From Aricia agestis (Eukaryota > Arthropoda > Insecta > Lepidoptera > Lycaenidae), in the NCBI RefSeq assembly GCF_905147365.1, contig NC_056406.1:6150501-6214500 (forward strand): a stretch of 64,000 nucleotides of DNA, in the 5' to 3' direction. Positions 43,576 through 55,962 of this stretch are shown here, in pieces. Under the pieces are notes generated by a model. That model ran no database searches. It saw only the letters and a program-made list of their open reading frames with translations, and was not told the origin of the DNA. A program made the position numbers and the translations under genes. Numbering within the stretch: the first letter of the stretch is position 1; each line of letters begins with the position of its first letter.

Positions 43576-44371
43576 ATATATAATAAATGCAACTATTACA
43601 TATAATATGTTGACTTTATTTAATTGATTAGTTTGCCATGTAAACTGTTTAAAACGAACTTATTTATTAAACATTATTTTATTTTAATCAGAAGGTTGGC
43701 TTTAGATTAATTAAAATAAAATAATACATAGTGCGACTACACGCGAACTATTTTATCTCCAAATCAAATATATTACTGTGATAAAAATAATTACAATGTC
43801 ACACTACAACTTAATAAATGTTTGTTATCGTTTTGGTGGCAAGTTCTACACGAAATGTATTATCAACATAGGAATTTTTACTAACCAATTTCCAAAAAGG
43901 AGTAGGTTATATTATGTTCGTCCATACATTTTGACCCAGTAGCTTACTTTTAGCGTTTAAAAAAGCCGCAGACTATTTTAGTGCAAAATGGAAGAATGGT
44001 TAGACGCAATTTATAATTCTCTCGGCGCCATGAAAAATTTCCCTATTATAGGTACCTTATTCAAGTCTTTGAGCTTGGATTTTAACACTTAAGAAGAAAA
44101 CAAAGCGGCAAAGTGTGAACCCTGAGCGGTTGACTTCACACATAATTAAGGAAAAGCTGTTGCAAAATACACCACAACCGCATATTTCGAGCCTTTGTAG
44201 AAAAGTGCTATTATGTAATTTAGTTTTTTCCTTTGATTTGAGGTGCTAAATTATATTACTAACGGGCTGTATCGTAAAGACGTTGTTCTGTTTAAATAGG
44301 AACTTGATTTCATTTGAAATGATAACGATGAAAGTAGCCTAAGTTACTTATAACTTATAAGTTATAAGTTA
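43576..44371. other. Non-coding, presumed intron
   Basis: No exon was recognised. A self-complementary run of ATAACTTATAAGTTAT type precedes the next repeat (about 44346-44371). Confidence 0.45.
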
Positions 44372-44572
44372 CTAGCTGTCCCGGCAAAATTGTTTTGCCA
44401 TAAAATGATTTTCCCTATTTTCCTGCTTTTCTCTTGAAGTTTTTTTCTAATTTTTTTCTATAGACCTCACGGAGCCCGAGCCCTTTCCAACGAATGCAAA
44501 ACCGTGGAAATCGGTTAGTGCGTTCTGGAGTTATAGCGTCAGGAAGGAAAACCCGGCTTATTTTTATATATT
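44372..44572 (-). repeat. SINE-like repeat, TGTCCCGGCAAA family
   Basis: CTAGCTGTCCCGGCAAAATT, TTTTCCTGCTTTTCTCTTG, GACCTCACGGAGCCCGAG, GTGCGTTCTGGAGTTATAGC and CCCGGCTTATTTTTATATAT follow in order. It is the opposite-orientation copy of 8572-8788. Confidence 0.8.
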
Positions 44573-47500
44573 AGATAACCAACTAACATTAGCTGTTCCC
44601 AAGATTAGCCATTCCCAAGAAAATCCAAAAAGACAGAAAGATTTTATGATTGAAGTACTTGTGTAAAATGCTAATAATTCAAAGGTACAGAGTACAGACA
44701 GACAGACACTTAAATTTAATTTATTCGTCGTTGTCAATCACTTTCAGAAATCAATGATAAATAGTATGCATAATACATTCCTAGTTATATTCGTATCATG
44801 GTATTCTCAACGGAAATATCAGTTACATAAAATTTTCCTGTCGGTAACACACGTACACAATCCCATAAATAGCATTAAATGCATAATACTATGTTATTAC
44901 CTATTACATATAATCAAATTATATGTCCGATTGACGTGGACAAATCGCCCGTAGGCCTTAATCAGCAGCTGTCGTGCGTGTTACGACTACATGTGTATAT
45001 CCTATATCTTACTTATTTCAAATGATTTGAATTAATTCCAATTAGCCGGGTGTCACACGATACTGAGCACAATTGCGACGCGATAAGGCCCACTACAATG
45101 TTTTAATTATGCCTACTAGACGTCGTGCTCAATATATCAAGGAAATTGTTGACTTCCTTCTAAGGGAGGCCGGCGAATCTAAGTTTGTCACGAGCTGTTT
45201 CACATTATATTATTCGCTTTGACTCTAATCTTGCGCTTAGTTTTCCATTTGGATTTAAAATTGATATTTTTTAACACGCGATCTACATGAAAATGGTGGC
45301 TGAACTTGACAGGCATTAAGGATACTTTATACGTATTTTCCTCACGTTTTATGAAAAATTCTCATAAATAAGTTTTAGATTACTTTCAGGATTGAAATTA
45401 GATGTCAACACGAGCATGTTATGAATAATACTACTAATAAATATGTGTAGAATGTGTAGAATATGTGTAGAATAAATATGTGTAGAATTTATATACAGTC
45501 GAAAACAGAAGGGTGAGCTAGACTTGTCATAAACACCTGTAATTATAGTGGTTAAAGCGTTATTAAAAATGAGTTTGTGGGACAGATATAGTTACAGCCC
45601 ATTCTCTTCACACAGGTCAATAATATAGTTAAGATTTGGGAAATGTTAAAATTTATAAAGAAGAAGTGATTTGAAGTACCTACCTAATACCTACCCATTA
45701 CAACTAGTTTCTAACATTCTGCCATTTTCACTAACAGCTCCTTAAGTTAAACGTCCCCTCAGCCGCATTTAGACAACGATTTTCCTTAATGTGCCCTTGC
45801 AAACTTTATTTTACCCCTAGCTCCACTATTGCTACGAAGGTCTTAAGTTTAAAAGTTTTATGTTATTCATTCAAGGAAAAGAGAAAAAACTATCCCAAAG
45901 ATTTCAAAATACTGTTTTAAATTACAGTATATTTGCCTGAATAGCTTTTAAATCAGAAAAATAACGCCTTCTTCCTAATGAAGATCAAAATGGTTTTAAA
46001 CAAACTACCACCCACTTGACCATGCCCTTTCCCTCGATGTTATATCCATATTTACCACTTACAGGACGTGGATTTCGCTCTCTATTAACCATGTTACTTA
46101 TTCATCCCTCGCGTTTAGATCTAAAATATTTTCAGTGTTATTTCGGTTGACCATTGTGGGTTGCTATTTTAGCCGTTCCCGCGTTCAGTGTGAACCTGCC
46201 CGCCATGACACCTGTCAACTAATGGAGGCTGCGGATTTTTGTTTGCACCCGACCAAATGTAAAACAAGAGAGGTATCGTCCAACGTTCAAAGCAAATATT
46301 TTTAAATGCCTTCCACAAACTGTAGTTTATTCTTTTTGCTTTACGTAGGGCGTAGGCAAACTTTCAAACAATGCAGTGGCATGTCAGTGGTCTGATCAAA
46401 AATCCATCAAGCCACTACCCACATTTATCACATCTTCCCATTCTAATCCATACAGATTAGCCGCTTTTTGCCTGTTTTGTTATAAACAAAGGGTATCCCC
46501 ATACGCAGGCTGTTAATTAAAGTGCACGTACAATGTACATATAGTGCATTAGGGCTGTATCGATCAGTGCAATCAGTCCCTCTCACGCCGCAGCGGCTGC
46601 ATATTATTGTGCTCCCTCGCTGGCTCGCTCTTGTCCACCGATGACCATTCCATGCGCAAATTTGGCCGCACATTGAATTTTTACAGCTGCAGTATTGGAT
46701 ATGCGTAAAAGTTATATTACTAGATCAGTCTAGTACAGTGTTGCCAAAAGCATAATATTGTGCGGAATATTTTTGTTGTTTTGCCTTTTTTGTCGTCTTT
46801 TACAACTGAACTCCATACTCGAAATATAATGAAAAATTCAACTTGTTTCTCATACTGAGTAGATAAGATTTAAAGGAAACGAGATCTTTAAATTTTCATA
46901 AGCACGCTAAAGGTTGAAAAGGTCTGGAGGATCCTCCCGTTTGAACTTAACTGAGCTAATATTTTTCGTTTTGCCTGAACTCAGAATTATTTTTTACTTC
47001 TTCATATTTTACTCACACAAAATATTATGATGGTGCTTACCTTAATATACAAATATTAAGGTAAGCACCATCTTTTACAAAAAAGAGCTAATTGCTCTTT
47101 TAGTGTTCGAAAAGATTTTAAAAGGGGAGAAAATAAAATTTAGTTTGAACTAATTTTTATTAAATGGACTGTGATTTATCAATATCATTGAATACCGCGC
47201 AAATTTTAATCAGTTTATGGGATGAAAATAAAACAATATCTATAAGCGCTTACTGTTGAAACGGTTGCGTAGAGCGCGATACGTTATCCGACGTCCGCTC
47301 ACCCACGCGGAACGGTTGTAATCATTCCCCTGGACCGTGTCCTCTGTCCTTACAGTTGCAATATTGAAAAAATATACGGCTAAACATAGAACCGCCTTTT
47401 TTATGATTGAAAACTAGACGTTGACTACGTTCGTTGCTCCGAAATATGTTGACATCCGCAAACGTCAATTTTGCCGCAATCAAAACTATCCAATTAGCCG

Positions 47501-48013
47501 ATCATACCAAACATTGAAATCGTTTAAGTGTCTAAACTCTAAACACACTAGACCGAAAAAACGCGGCCGAAGTTCGGCATGATTACGCCTGCAATGTATT
47601 TTAAATTGCTGATGACACACCATGCCGAAATTACGTCGCATTATATTGCCATCAGAAAAATAAATACATAACATTTTATAAAGAACAATTATAAAGCTGT
47701 TATTACATAGCATATCTTGTTATTTGCGCAGCCCCTACACTAAGAAATTCTTGTGCTGTAGGGGTTGCCTGCCAATTATTAACATAAATTATGAAGACAT
47801 ATTATTATAAAAGACATCAGAAAGATTTATTTAACAATTCAATAGGTATATCTAAATTATATTATTATTATTATACAAGTGTAATTTACTTATATGAATT
47901 CTTAGTGACAATTTTGATACATTATTATTATTTATTTTTTAATTTATGAATTTAACATTATTGCATTAGAGAAATTAGCTTAATTTTATTGTTATTATTA
48001 TTAAATCTAATTG

Positions 48014-48018
<5 letters not shown>
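44573..48018. other. Non-coding, presumed intron, hairpin and tandem repeat
   Basis: At 45440-45488 the unit ATGTGTAGAAT(AAAT) is repeated about three times. At 47029-47072 there is a perfect 20-bp-arm hairpin (GATGGTGCTTACCTTAATAT) with loop ACAA. No exon or known repeat was otherwise recognised. Confidence 0.5.
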
Positions 48019-48109
<91 letters not shown>

Positions 48110-48120
48110 TATGTGTGTGT

Positions 48121-48152
<32 letters not shown>

Positions 48153-48153
48153 T
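48019..48153. repeat. (GT)n microsatellite, about 135 bp
   Basis: A (TG)n run is interrupted by three TATG units in its last third. It abuts the 3' side of a minus-strand LINE fragment, so it may have grown from a tail or been a preferred insertion site. The cysteine-valine and threonine-histidine open frames across it are artefacts. Confidence 0.98.
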
Positions 48154-48563
48154 TATTAGCCAGTTGTTCACCGCAAACTTGGCATCTCTAGTGTTCATTA
48201 CGTTAAAATTCTCTATGACTTTGCTGACATTATTGTATAAAAATGGTCCTAGTAAATATTGTTGGTGTTGGGCCATTGCACTATTAGTTTTAGGTAGTAT
48301 GCATACTTTGTCCTTCCTTCTTTTATTACAAAGATTTTTAGTTAATTCTGTATCACTGGTGTGGCGATGCTGTGTCAGTATTGATTTTCAAATAAACAGT
48401 TGTCTGACTGTCAGTGTCTTGGTGAGTTTGTAGAGTTCATCTGTCGGAAAGTCGTAAGGTTTGGATACAGCTACTTTCAATACTGCTCTTTGGGCTCTTT
48501 CTAACTGTATGATTAGCGTTTTGTAGGCTCCTCCCCATACTGATATACAATAGGACAATATTG
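48154..48563 (-). pseudogene. Jockey/CR1-type LINE C-terminal fragment A
   Basis: On the minus strand, from about 48560, the frame reads ILSYCISVWGGAYKTLIIQL, then ERAQRAVLKVAVSKP and ELYKLTKTLTVRQLFI, then a stop. Beyond it are decayed frames including FLYNNVSKVIENFN. WGGA....L...QRA..K......P...LY.....L..RQL is the conserved region after the reverse-transcriptase core in jockey/CR1-like elements. It is a truncated, frameshifted copy whose 3' side meets the (GT)n tract. Confidence 0.75.
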
Positions 48564-48584
48564 ATTCACATCATCCATCTTCCA

Positions 48585-48858
48585 CTCTTCTTCCACTGGA
48601 AAGAGCGCAGAGAGGGGTACTGAAAGTAGCACTGGAGAAGCCTTTAAGATATCCTACTAAAAGCCTATACGATGATACCAAGGTCCTAAGTGCCAGAAAA
48701 CTTTATCTAGTAAGAGTGTTTGAAGCAGTACATAAATATATAGTTAAATGTCAACATACTTACAACGAAATGCTTAAAACCAGAATTTTTAAAGTACCTA
48801 ATGTCCCTGTATCCACTTCTTTCGCCTCCCACTTTGGAATTTTTCAGTCTCCATATGA
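48585..48858 (+). pseudogene. Jockey/CR1-type LINE C-terminal fragment B (inverted)
   Basis: The plus strand reads LERAQRGVLKVALEKPLRYP, LYDDTKVLSARKLYLVRVF, EMLKTRIFKVPNVPVSTSFA and FGIFQSPY. It is homologous to fragment A but clearly divergent and in the opposite orientation, so it is another copy or subfamily. It stops where fragment C begins. No 3' UTR follows. Confidence 0.7.
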
Positions 48859-49248
48859 TGTGGGGACACAGACCGCGTCGAAAGCTTTTGCCAGATCCAA
48901 AAAGACCCCAATTACTTTATTCCTACCATCTATCTCCCTAGTAATTAATTTTGTAAGTTCAGAAACAGCACCCTCCGTAGAGCGACCTGATCTGAATCCA
49001 TACTGCCGCGTTGAGAGTAAATTATATTTTTCTAAAAAAGATGTTAGTCAATTATTCATAATTTTTTCAAGAATTTTAGAGATAGATGGTAGGACAGATA
49101 TGGGTCTGTAATTCTCGACACAGTCCCTGCTACTACCCTTATGTATAGGAGTAATTAATGATGTTTTAAGAGCCTTCGGAAATATGCCTTCAGACAGACA
49201 TAAGTTACAGACATGTGTTATGATTGGTATTAAAGCTGGAGCTGATTG
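48859..49248 (-). pseudogene. LINE reverse-transcriptase core fragment C
   Basis: The minus strand reads, from right to left in the window, LIPIIT..., PIHKGSSRDCVENYRPISVL, PSISKILEKIMNN, a stop, then YNLLSTRQYGFRSGRSTEGA, VSELTKLIT, and GVFLDLAKAFDAV. NYRPIS, QYGFR.GRST and the F.DLAKAFD motif are diagnostic for the N-terminal half of the non-LTR reverse-transcriptase domain (palm motif A at the end). One in-frame stop shows it is dead. It meets fragment B at about 48858. Confidence 0.85.
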
Positions 49249-51187
49249 CTTAAGAATTTATAATAATATATTAATATTATTGTATGCGTAGCGCATTGCT
49301 GGCGTAATCATGCCGATCTTCCACCGCGTATTTTCGGCCCAGTGTGAGACACTAAGCAGTTGAAGCGCTAAGGGATAATAACAGTCAGAAATTTGCATTT
49401 TGCATAAGTATGGATGCAACTTTAATATTACGTGCAATACAGTGCATAAAATATTTCCATCATGTTCAGGTGTGTCTGATAGCTAAGCGACGCGCCCGTA
49501 ACGGCTATTCACAGTGTTGCCGTGTGTGCTCGCCCCTATTGACACTCACATCGCAGCTTACAGCACAAAGGTATTATGCCTCCCTTACAGCTAGACGGAA
49601 ACTGAACTGTACAGGATGTCTTGAAAACGCTTTATCTATGAAAGCTCTTTAAAGTGTAGAGCTAGAGTATGTTAATCTATTGATGTTGTAATGTACTGCC
49701 ATGTTTTAAAGTAGTCACAACCTAAGATATCAAATGTAACAATGCAGTAATTTTTCTCACCCTACTGTCTCTACTTCCCACATCACTTTCTGTCACTGTA
49801 ATTCATTCATGTTACGGTGATGATTTTACTATGGTAAGATACAAACCGCTGCACATAGACAATCCTAAAATTAGATTGTTTGTTACCTGGAGCACAAAAT
49901 AACCAACTTATTTACGATTTGTAATACAAAGTTTGCATACCAAATACCCATATAGCCATCTTTCCACCTGTGAAGCCTCGCGAAGTCGTTACAGTTCACT
50001 TAAGAGCTCACAATGGAACAAGACGTGATAATGCGAGTGTCGCGGTCGGTGCGTTGCAACTTCTTGAGCTGCCTTTGTACAGTCGCTGCCACCGTATTAC
50101 GACCCCTAGCCAGTCATTTTAGCATCACAATGCGACTGACTGTTCAGGCCACCCACTGTACAGGCTTTTCGGTTACCAGTTAGCATTCGAACTTAATTGT
50201 AAACTGTGGGACAACTTGAATGAGCAGATAATAGGTAACTCGAACTTTAGCCTTTGCTACGGTCTGATTTATCTGACTAATCTTGTGCTTAGTAAATCCA
50301 GTACAACTCTCTGCGTCTTGGTAAGTTTGGCTTTTAAAGTTCGGTTTAGTAAAGAGTAAAGACACTAACTGCCGCACTCAGAGTGGAACATACTTAAATG
50401 TAATTAATTCAAAATTTTTGACATAAGCCCCATACATTATCTGTCAAACTGTTCATTCAATTGAAGGTTATTCATAATTAAACTATGTCTCTGAGTACGG
50501 CCGCGGTAAGCCAGCTTTGGAATGAACTAAAATATTAAAACATGTAGTTGTAGGTACAAAATATGTTTATTCTTAAAGTAGGTTGTTGAAATTCTTTGTT
50601 CTGTTATTAAAATAAAACATATTAGCCACGTTTTTTTTGCAAGATTGTAACTATTAATATTATTATTAAGTATATTTAAAAAATATGCATTCGCACTGAT
50701 AGTAGGTCATCGACCCGATATGTTTATCAAAAGAGTTTAATTACATTTGTATGTAGCAGATGTTAATGGCCGTTTGTTTTGAAGTTCCGAATAAAATTGC
50801 AAAGTTGGCAGCGCGCCAGCCGCAGTATTGCCAACATAAAGTAACTCCTTTTCGTGAGCATCCGTGATTAAATGGGTCATTAGGGGCGTCGGACCTGTTC
50901 GGTTGCTGTACTCTCTGCGATAAAGACCCCTGATTACTCATTGATGTTCAGGAAATGACAAAAATGACATTCCATTTAATTATACAGCTCAACTCTTTTG
51001 TACACCTGCATACTGTACAGTGTACACCGTTTTAACTATAAGTAGTTTTAAAATTTAATAAAATAGCAACGAGAGGATACAAAAGAATCGAGACTTTTTC
51101 TTGTTTCATACAGTTAAACATGCAGCTTCGTTCCTTGTCGGATCCAGTCCGATTCCTATTAAACTACAAAATGTTTTAATCCATAAT
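49249..51187. other. Non-coding, presumed intron
   Basis: The only item of note is a 56-codon frame on the plus strand (50013-50183, context CTCACAATGG) with moderate G/C at third positions. It has no recognised domain and no splice signals and was not called as a gene. No known repeat was recognised. Confidence 0.4.
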
Positions 51188-51357
51188 TCCATAATTGTTG
51201 TCACGGTGTGTCGGGGGACCGCTAAGTAAACTACAACCTACAACCGCCAAGTCGCTGATTATCTCGATTCAGTTCGCTGTGAATTGATCCTTAAACTTGT
51301 TATGTGAAATCAAACATCTACATTAGCGGTCCCCCGACACACCTTGACAATTATGGA
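51188..51357. mobile_element. 170-bp MITE with TCCATAATTG...GTCGGGGGACCGCTA ends
   Basis: The left TIR (51188-51224) and right TIR (51324-51357) are inverted copies sharing GTGTGTCGGGGGACCGCTA and TCCATAATTG, with a small indel between. The interior is about 100 bp of non-coding sequence. No target duplication was firmly identified. Confidence 0.8.
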
Positions 51358-51940
51358 CTAAAATATTACTTAACACAAGTTAGGAATTATTTGAACTTGA
51401 AGGCAGTAAATATTATTTCATTACTTTTTAAAGTCGTTTGGCGGGGGTTTTTTTAAATTTCTTAATTTAATTTTATTTCATACTTTTTGAACTTGTGTTG
51501 GTTATAGTGCAGAAAATTAATTAATATCAACAGAATCATATTCTCATGATTACCATTTATCAATGTCCTTTTCGATGAGGCCGTTAATATGAGCCCAAAC
51601 ATGAAACCTCTACTTTGGGTTCATACGATGCTGCAGCAGCAGCATGTAAATATTTAGTGTTTATCTACTTCTTACTGGTTGTTGCAATCAAAATGAGCCC
51701 AAACACGAAACCTCTGCTCTAAGTTGGCGAGGAGTTGGATATCCTATTGATTACCAGCTGATGCTGCAACACCAGGTCAACTTTCTATTATTATGTGTAT
51801 ACGTATATTATATATTTACAACTAGAATGAAATATAAAACCCATCAAACGACTACAAGTTGCTAACGGCCTTTCATGAACCAGATAAACCCTGATTGTCC
51901 AGCACTGAGCAGGTTGATGATGATGAATTATAGCTAAGAA
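51358..51940. other. Non-coding, with a short direct repeat
   Basis: ATGAGCCCAAACATGAAACC (about 51589-51608) recurs with one change about 90 bases later (ATGAGCCCAAACACGAAACC, 51693-51712). Both are followed by TCTRCT. This suggests an old local duplication. No gene was seen. Confidence 0.5.
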
Positions 51941-52099
51941 CACTCTCGATCATGTCAGCTTTCAAACAAAAAAAACTAGATCAAAATCGGTCCACCCGTT
52001 TGGACGCTACGATGCCACGGACAGATACACACACAGACAAACAGACAGACAGACAGACACGTCAAACTTATAACACCCCTCTTTTTAGTCGGGGGTTAA
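51941..52099 (+). repeat. Interspersed repeat with (CAGA)n and GTCGGGGGTTA end
   Basis: CAAAATCGGTCCACCCGTTT, GGACGCTACGATGCCACGG, an ACACACAGACAAACAGACAG microsatellite, CACGTCAAACTTATAACACC and TAGTCGGGGGTTAATAATAA follow in order, a layout common to many lepidopteran SINE/LINE tails. A 79-codon frame here is artefact. Confidence 0.75.
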
Positions 52100-54118
52100 T
52101 AATAAAAGATTATAGAATTGGGATAAAGAGCTTGGGAATTTCTCCTAGTAAAAGGTATGCTTTTACTAATGTTTACGTGGATTTCAATTGAAATCCCCTC
52201 TGGCGTTGCTTATGTTTATCGTAGAAGCTGGCGATATCGACGTATTTTGATTCAACGCCCCGGGCTAGGTGGAGGTGTATAAACAAGTCGGATAGACAAT
52301 TCGAATGTGGTGATAAGGGCCTTAACCTCGTTGTAAAATAATTTAAGGTTCATAATGCAGGCGATGGTGAATTGTGGGAAATACCATTAGTGTCCGCCCA
52401 CGCGTCTAACAGAGTTATTTGCAGCGCGGCTCCGATTGAATGTATTGCTGTGTTTGAACTGGGATTTGTGAGTATAGACTAGACTGAAAAGACGAGCCAT
52501 TCATTGTTGGATTCCAAAGTTCTAGAACGTTTTAAATTCAAAGAGACGCCGAGGACAGGAGATAAATATTGAGATTTTTGTTAAGGTTTAAGTGTGTGAG
52601 AGCCATTGCTTAGCACGTATGGACTGGTTTAATCGGCCTCAAAAAACTGGCGATAAATAATGATTTTTCATAGTTTAGGTCTAAGGAGGTGTTTTATACC
52701 TATAGGAGCGACTCTTGCAATACCTACTAGAGGTTACCTTCTCTAGTATTACAATATACATATAGTCTGTTGTATTACGAGTGGACAGCGGCGGTAGGCG
52801 AGATATAAATGGCGAAGCCTTTACCAGCAGCTGATCATACGGATTAGCTGCTGGTAAGTTAATGAGTAGTAAGAGTGGCTCGTTATTTTATAGTCATTAT
52901 CTAAATAATAAATGTAAAATATTGACACTCAAATGATGTAAAATATTGCTAATTACACTTATATTGCACCAGTTCCATTATCCTTTGACATTAGCTATTT
53001 AGAACCAATAAAGCTATTTACTGTTGGATTTTAATTATCAATAAAATCCATAGCGCAGTAAACTCCTGTAAGAACCGCGTAACTTTAAGTATTTACGGGT
53101 ATGTATAAGTTACCCGCACACGTCCGATAATAGTATTATCGGTGCCCAATTTTTTGTAGGAAAAAAAGAACATACCAGTTACAATAATGAGCACTCGTCA
53201 TAAAATAGGATTCCTTCGGAAACAATAGGACCAAAAACATTTCATGTATAATATTACCTTGACGACCACAAAAGGTTTGTCCTGTGAAAAAGACATCAGA
53301 TCTTATGTAGAGCCAAGATTCTGAATCTACGCGGCCTAACTCTATCGACCCTAACTCCAACAAATTCTACATATCAGAAAGTATCTATGGCTTCGCTGTT
53401 TTGCTACCGTCATGGAGGTGAGGCGAATATGTGTTTAGTTTCTGATCTAATGTCTCCTTCACAAGGCAAACCTTTTGTGGTCGTCGAGGTAAAATTTTAC
53501 ATAAAATGTTTTTGGTGGGATTTCATCACGAATTATTATCTCGGCCCTACAAAAAGTCTAACTTGTGCGGGCCGTAAATATAGAGCGGGCGGCGCGGGGC
53601 GATCTAGACTCAGTAAGGTGTGCCTAGAATTTATGAAGCCTTATCTCCTATAGATCTAGAATAAATTTAGTATCACATAAATATCTAGGTAATAGTGTTG
53701 ATTGAATTGATACAGTTTGTTTATTGTTGGTAGGGTCTGCACAAATGTTGCGCGATTTCCATTGTTTTCTTAAAAGTGTTTCTACTCAATAGTGTTGGTG
53801 ATTGGTTAAAAAAACAAACCGACATCGAGCATAAGTTGCTTAGGTATTAATTGCTTAAACAAAATATTAAAAAGCAAGTAGGTATGATTAAAAATATAAT
53901 GCATACTATTATAACATTGATATATTTATAGTCCTTTTAACTAGAACGAAGATTAGTTCTGAGGAATTGGCTGGCAAGTGGTGATGACAGATTATAAACT
54001 TTCTAAGCGAGACGGGTCAAGGGCGAATACCGCTGTCTGCTGTCATCTGCAGTCTACGCGAAGAAAATACAGTAGGAAATTGTGATGACATTTTCAGTCA
54101 CTTTTTAAAAAATATATC
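52100..54118. other. Non-coding, degraded inverted repeat and small hairpin
   Basis: TTACCAGCAGCT pairs with AGCTGCTGGTAA at about 52822-52858. A decayed inverted repeat joins about 53230-53320 (GACGACCACAAAAGGTTTG, GACATCAGATC) with about 53425-53515 (GATCTAATGTC, CAAACCTTTTGTGGTCGTC), the remains of a MITE. A stretch at 52425-52467 between TTTGCAG and GTGAGT could be an exon only in one phase and was not called. Confidence 0.5.
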
Positions 54119-54495
54119 CATACTAATATTATTATAAATACGAGAGTGTGTCTGTCTGTTTCCTCTTCACGCCCAAACCGCTGAACCGATTTTGCTTAAA
54201 GTTTGGTATGGAGATACTTTGAGTCCCGGGAAAAGACAAAGGATCAGTGACGGATTAGCCCTTTATCAAATTAAGCAATTGCCTAGGGCATCACGTCTGA
54301 GGGGGCACCAGAAGAGTAAAGGTTCAAAGACCGATTCTAGTTGAGATACGGATAGGGGGGTCCACAGGCATGGATTGCTTAGGGCATCAAGTAGTCTTAA
54401 TCCGTCACTGCAAAGGATAGTTTGTATCCCGGAAAAATGTACGGTTTCCGCGCGAAAAATGAATTTGGCGTGACGGAGTTGCGGGTGTCATCTAG
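54119..54495 (+). repeat. ATACTAATATT SINE interrupted by a small hAT MITE
   Basis: It starts CATACTAATATTATTATAAA, has CCGCTGAACCGATTTTGC and GAGTCCCGGGAAAAGACAAA, is interrupted, and resumes as GGATAGTTTGTATCCCGG, ACGGTTTCCGCGCG and GGCGTGACGGAGTTGCGGGT, ending ATCTAGT. The sequence reads continuously across the empty site. Confidence 0.85.
54237..54418. mobile_element. 166-bp hAT-type MITE inside a SINE
   Basis: The element 54245-54410 is flanked by a perfect 8-bp duplication CAAAGGAT (54237-54244, 54411-54418). It has TIRs CAGTGACGGATTA / TAATCCGTCACTG (13 bp). An 8-bp duplication plus a CAGTG-type end fits the hAT superfamily. An internal direct repeat (TTGCCTAGGGCATCA / TTGCTTAGGGCATCA) is present. 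No coding capacity. Confidence 0.9.
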
Positions 54496-55962
54496 TACAA
54501 TAATACACACTTAACCTCTATTTGTGTAGACTGTAGAGTGGCTAAAATACTCTTAAGTAGTAAAAGGCTAGATGTAAGAATCGTCCAGATTTAATCTACT
54601 GCTTTAAGAAAGTTAGTATTGAAATAAATCAGTGTATGTAAGGAATAAGGATAGGTATTTACGTGCGATCTAGCTGTCTCAAAAAAAGCCCGCAGTCATG
54701 CTGACTCTACATTTATTTATGTTGTTAATTTTTTGTACTTAAATTAAATAAATCGAAGCGTGAATTTATTTACAACGTCAATATACCATTACCGGCTGTC
54801 TCGTTAACAATTAATCATTGTGATAACCGCAGCACATATAAGGCGCGAGTTCAAACGATACTGACTCTTGCCAATCTTGCCATTCACTTGTATGTAAGCA
54901 CAGTAAGGACAGGCTCTAAGAAGGGCTTTATTTTACACATGTACCCGATTAAAAAGCTACCTCAAAGTTTCGCGCTGCCTATACTAAACCTTTACGAAAA
55001 AAAACTTTAAGAACACGGATGACATGGAGAAGAGACAAAAATAATATGTTTGTAGCGACTCATCCTTACCAAAATCCTCGCTCAGTTCGATCGCGGTATA
55101 GCGCGGCTTCCTTGTATCGACGACGTGTGCGCAGTATTAATTGATATTGGGAAAGGCCTCCCTTAATTACTCCATGTTCATTATTTAATGACACTTTTTG
55201 TATCAACTTGATGTGTGACTGATATAGGAAGCGAGGTGATATGCAAATAATTGATTGTTCGACGCCCGCCAGGAAATTAATAATGTTTACTTATTTGGCT
55301 CCATTGAGGGATGGCAGCAATAACGAAATCACTTTTTATACGTGTCATATATTGTGTTCGTTAAGGATCCATCGATCTTCTGGATCGCCTGTTTTGTTTA
55401 TTGATTGTACAGGTAGCCTGCGGCTTTGTTCATAAAATAAAGATTACAAATTGCAGCATTGTAGTGTGTAGGAGGTCTGCTATGTTCACAACTCGCAAGA
55501 AACCTGCTTATAGAGTGGAGAGTTGTAGAGAGTGTCAGTCAACAGTCTTTTTAGCTGATAGACATTGATATCTTGGTACTTGAACGATACCAAACTTTAC
55601 CTTTGAAATAATGATTATTAGTTATGTTTTTACTTTTTAGGTTAAAAATGGTCAATAAAGAATGCGATTTTTATATTTCATGTTCTAATTACAGTAACAA
55701 TTATGTGAATAATAATAACTAATTGCAAAAACAGTATTTAAGTGCAATAATTAATGTGCATCTTTGTAACGTTTCTTAAAAGTACTTATGTATTAATTTA
55801 TTTATGCTGATTATAAAACTACAGAATAATGACCTCGGTTTTCCGAGTAAGATAAGAAAATTAAGTTATTTATATTCTTTTACTATAGTTTAGAAATGTT
55901 TTGTTAATTATGCCGGTGCAAGGAATCATAAAAAGTCTTTGTATGCAACCTTAAGAGTATTT
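54496..55962. other. Non-coding, presumed intron
   Basis: No exon or known repeat was recognised. The 64-codon frame at 55241-55435 lacks support. Confidence 0.45.

Noticed and set aside
48007..48433. Cysteine-valine and threonine-histidine repeat proteins
   Set aside because: Translations of a (GT)n microsatellite.
50013..50183. 56-codon small protein with good ATG context
   Set aside because: No recognised motif and only moderate codon bias. Recorded in the regional entry but not called.
33731..52099. CRISPR-like or satellite arrays from (CAGA)n and (TCTG)n runs
   Set aside because: These are short microsatellites inside dispersed SINE-like repeats, without unique spacers or long arrays.
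52425..52467. 43-nt exon between TTTGCAG and GTGAGT
   Set aside because: Open only in a phase not supplied by the microexon. The acceptor tract is weak.
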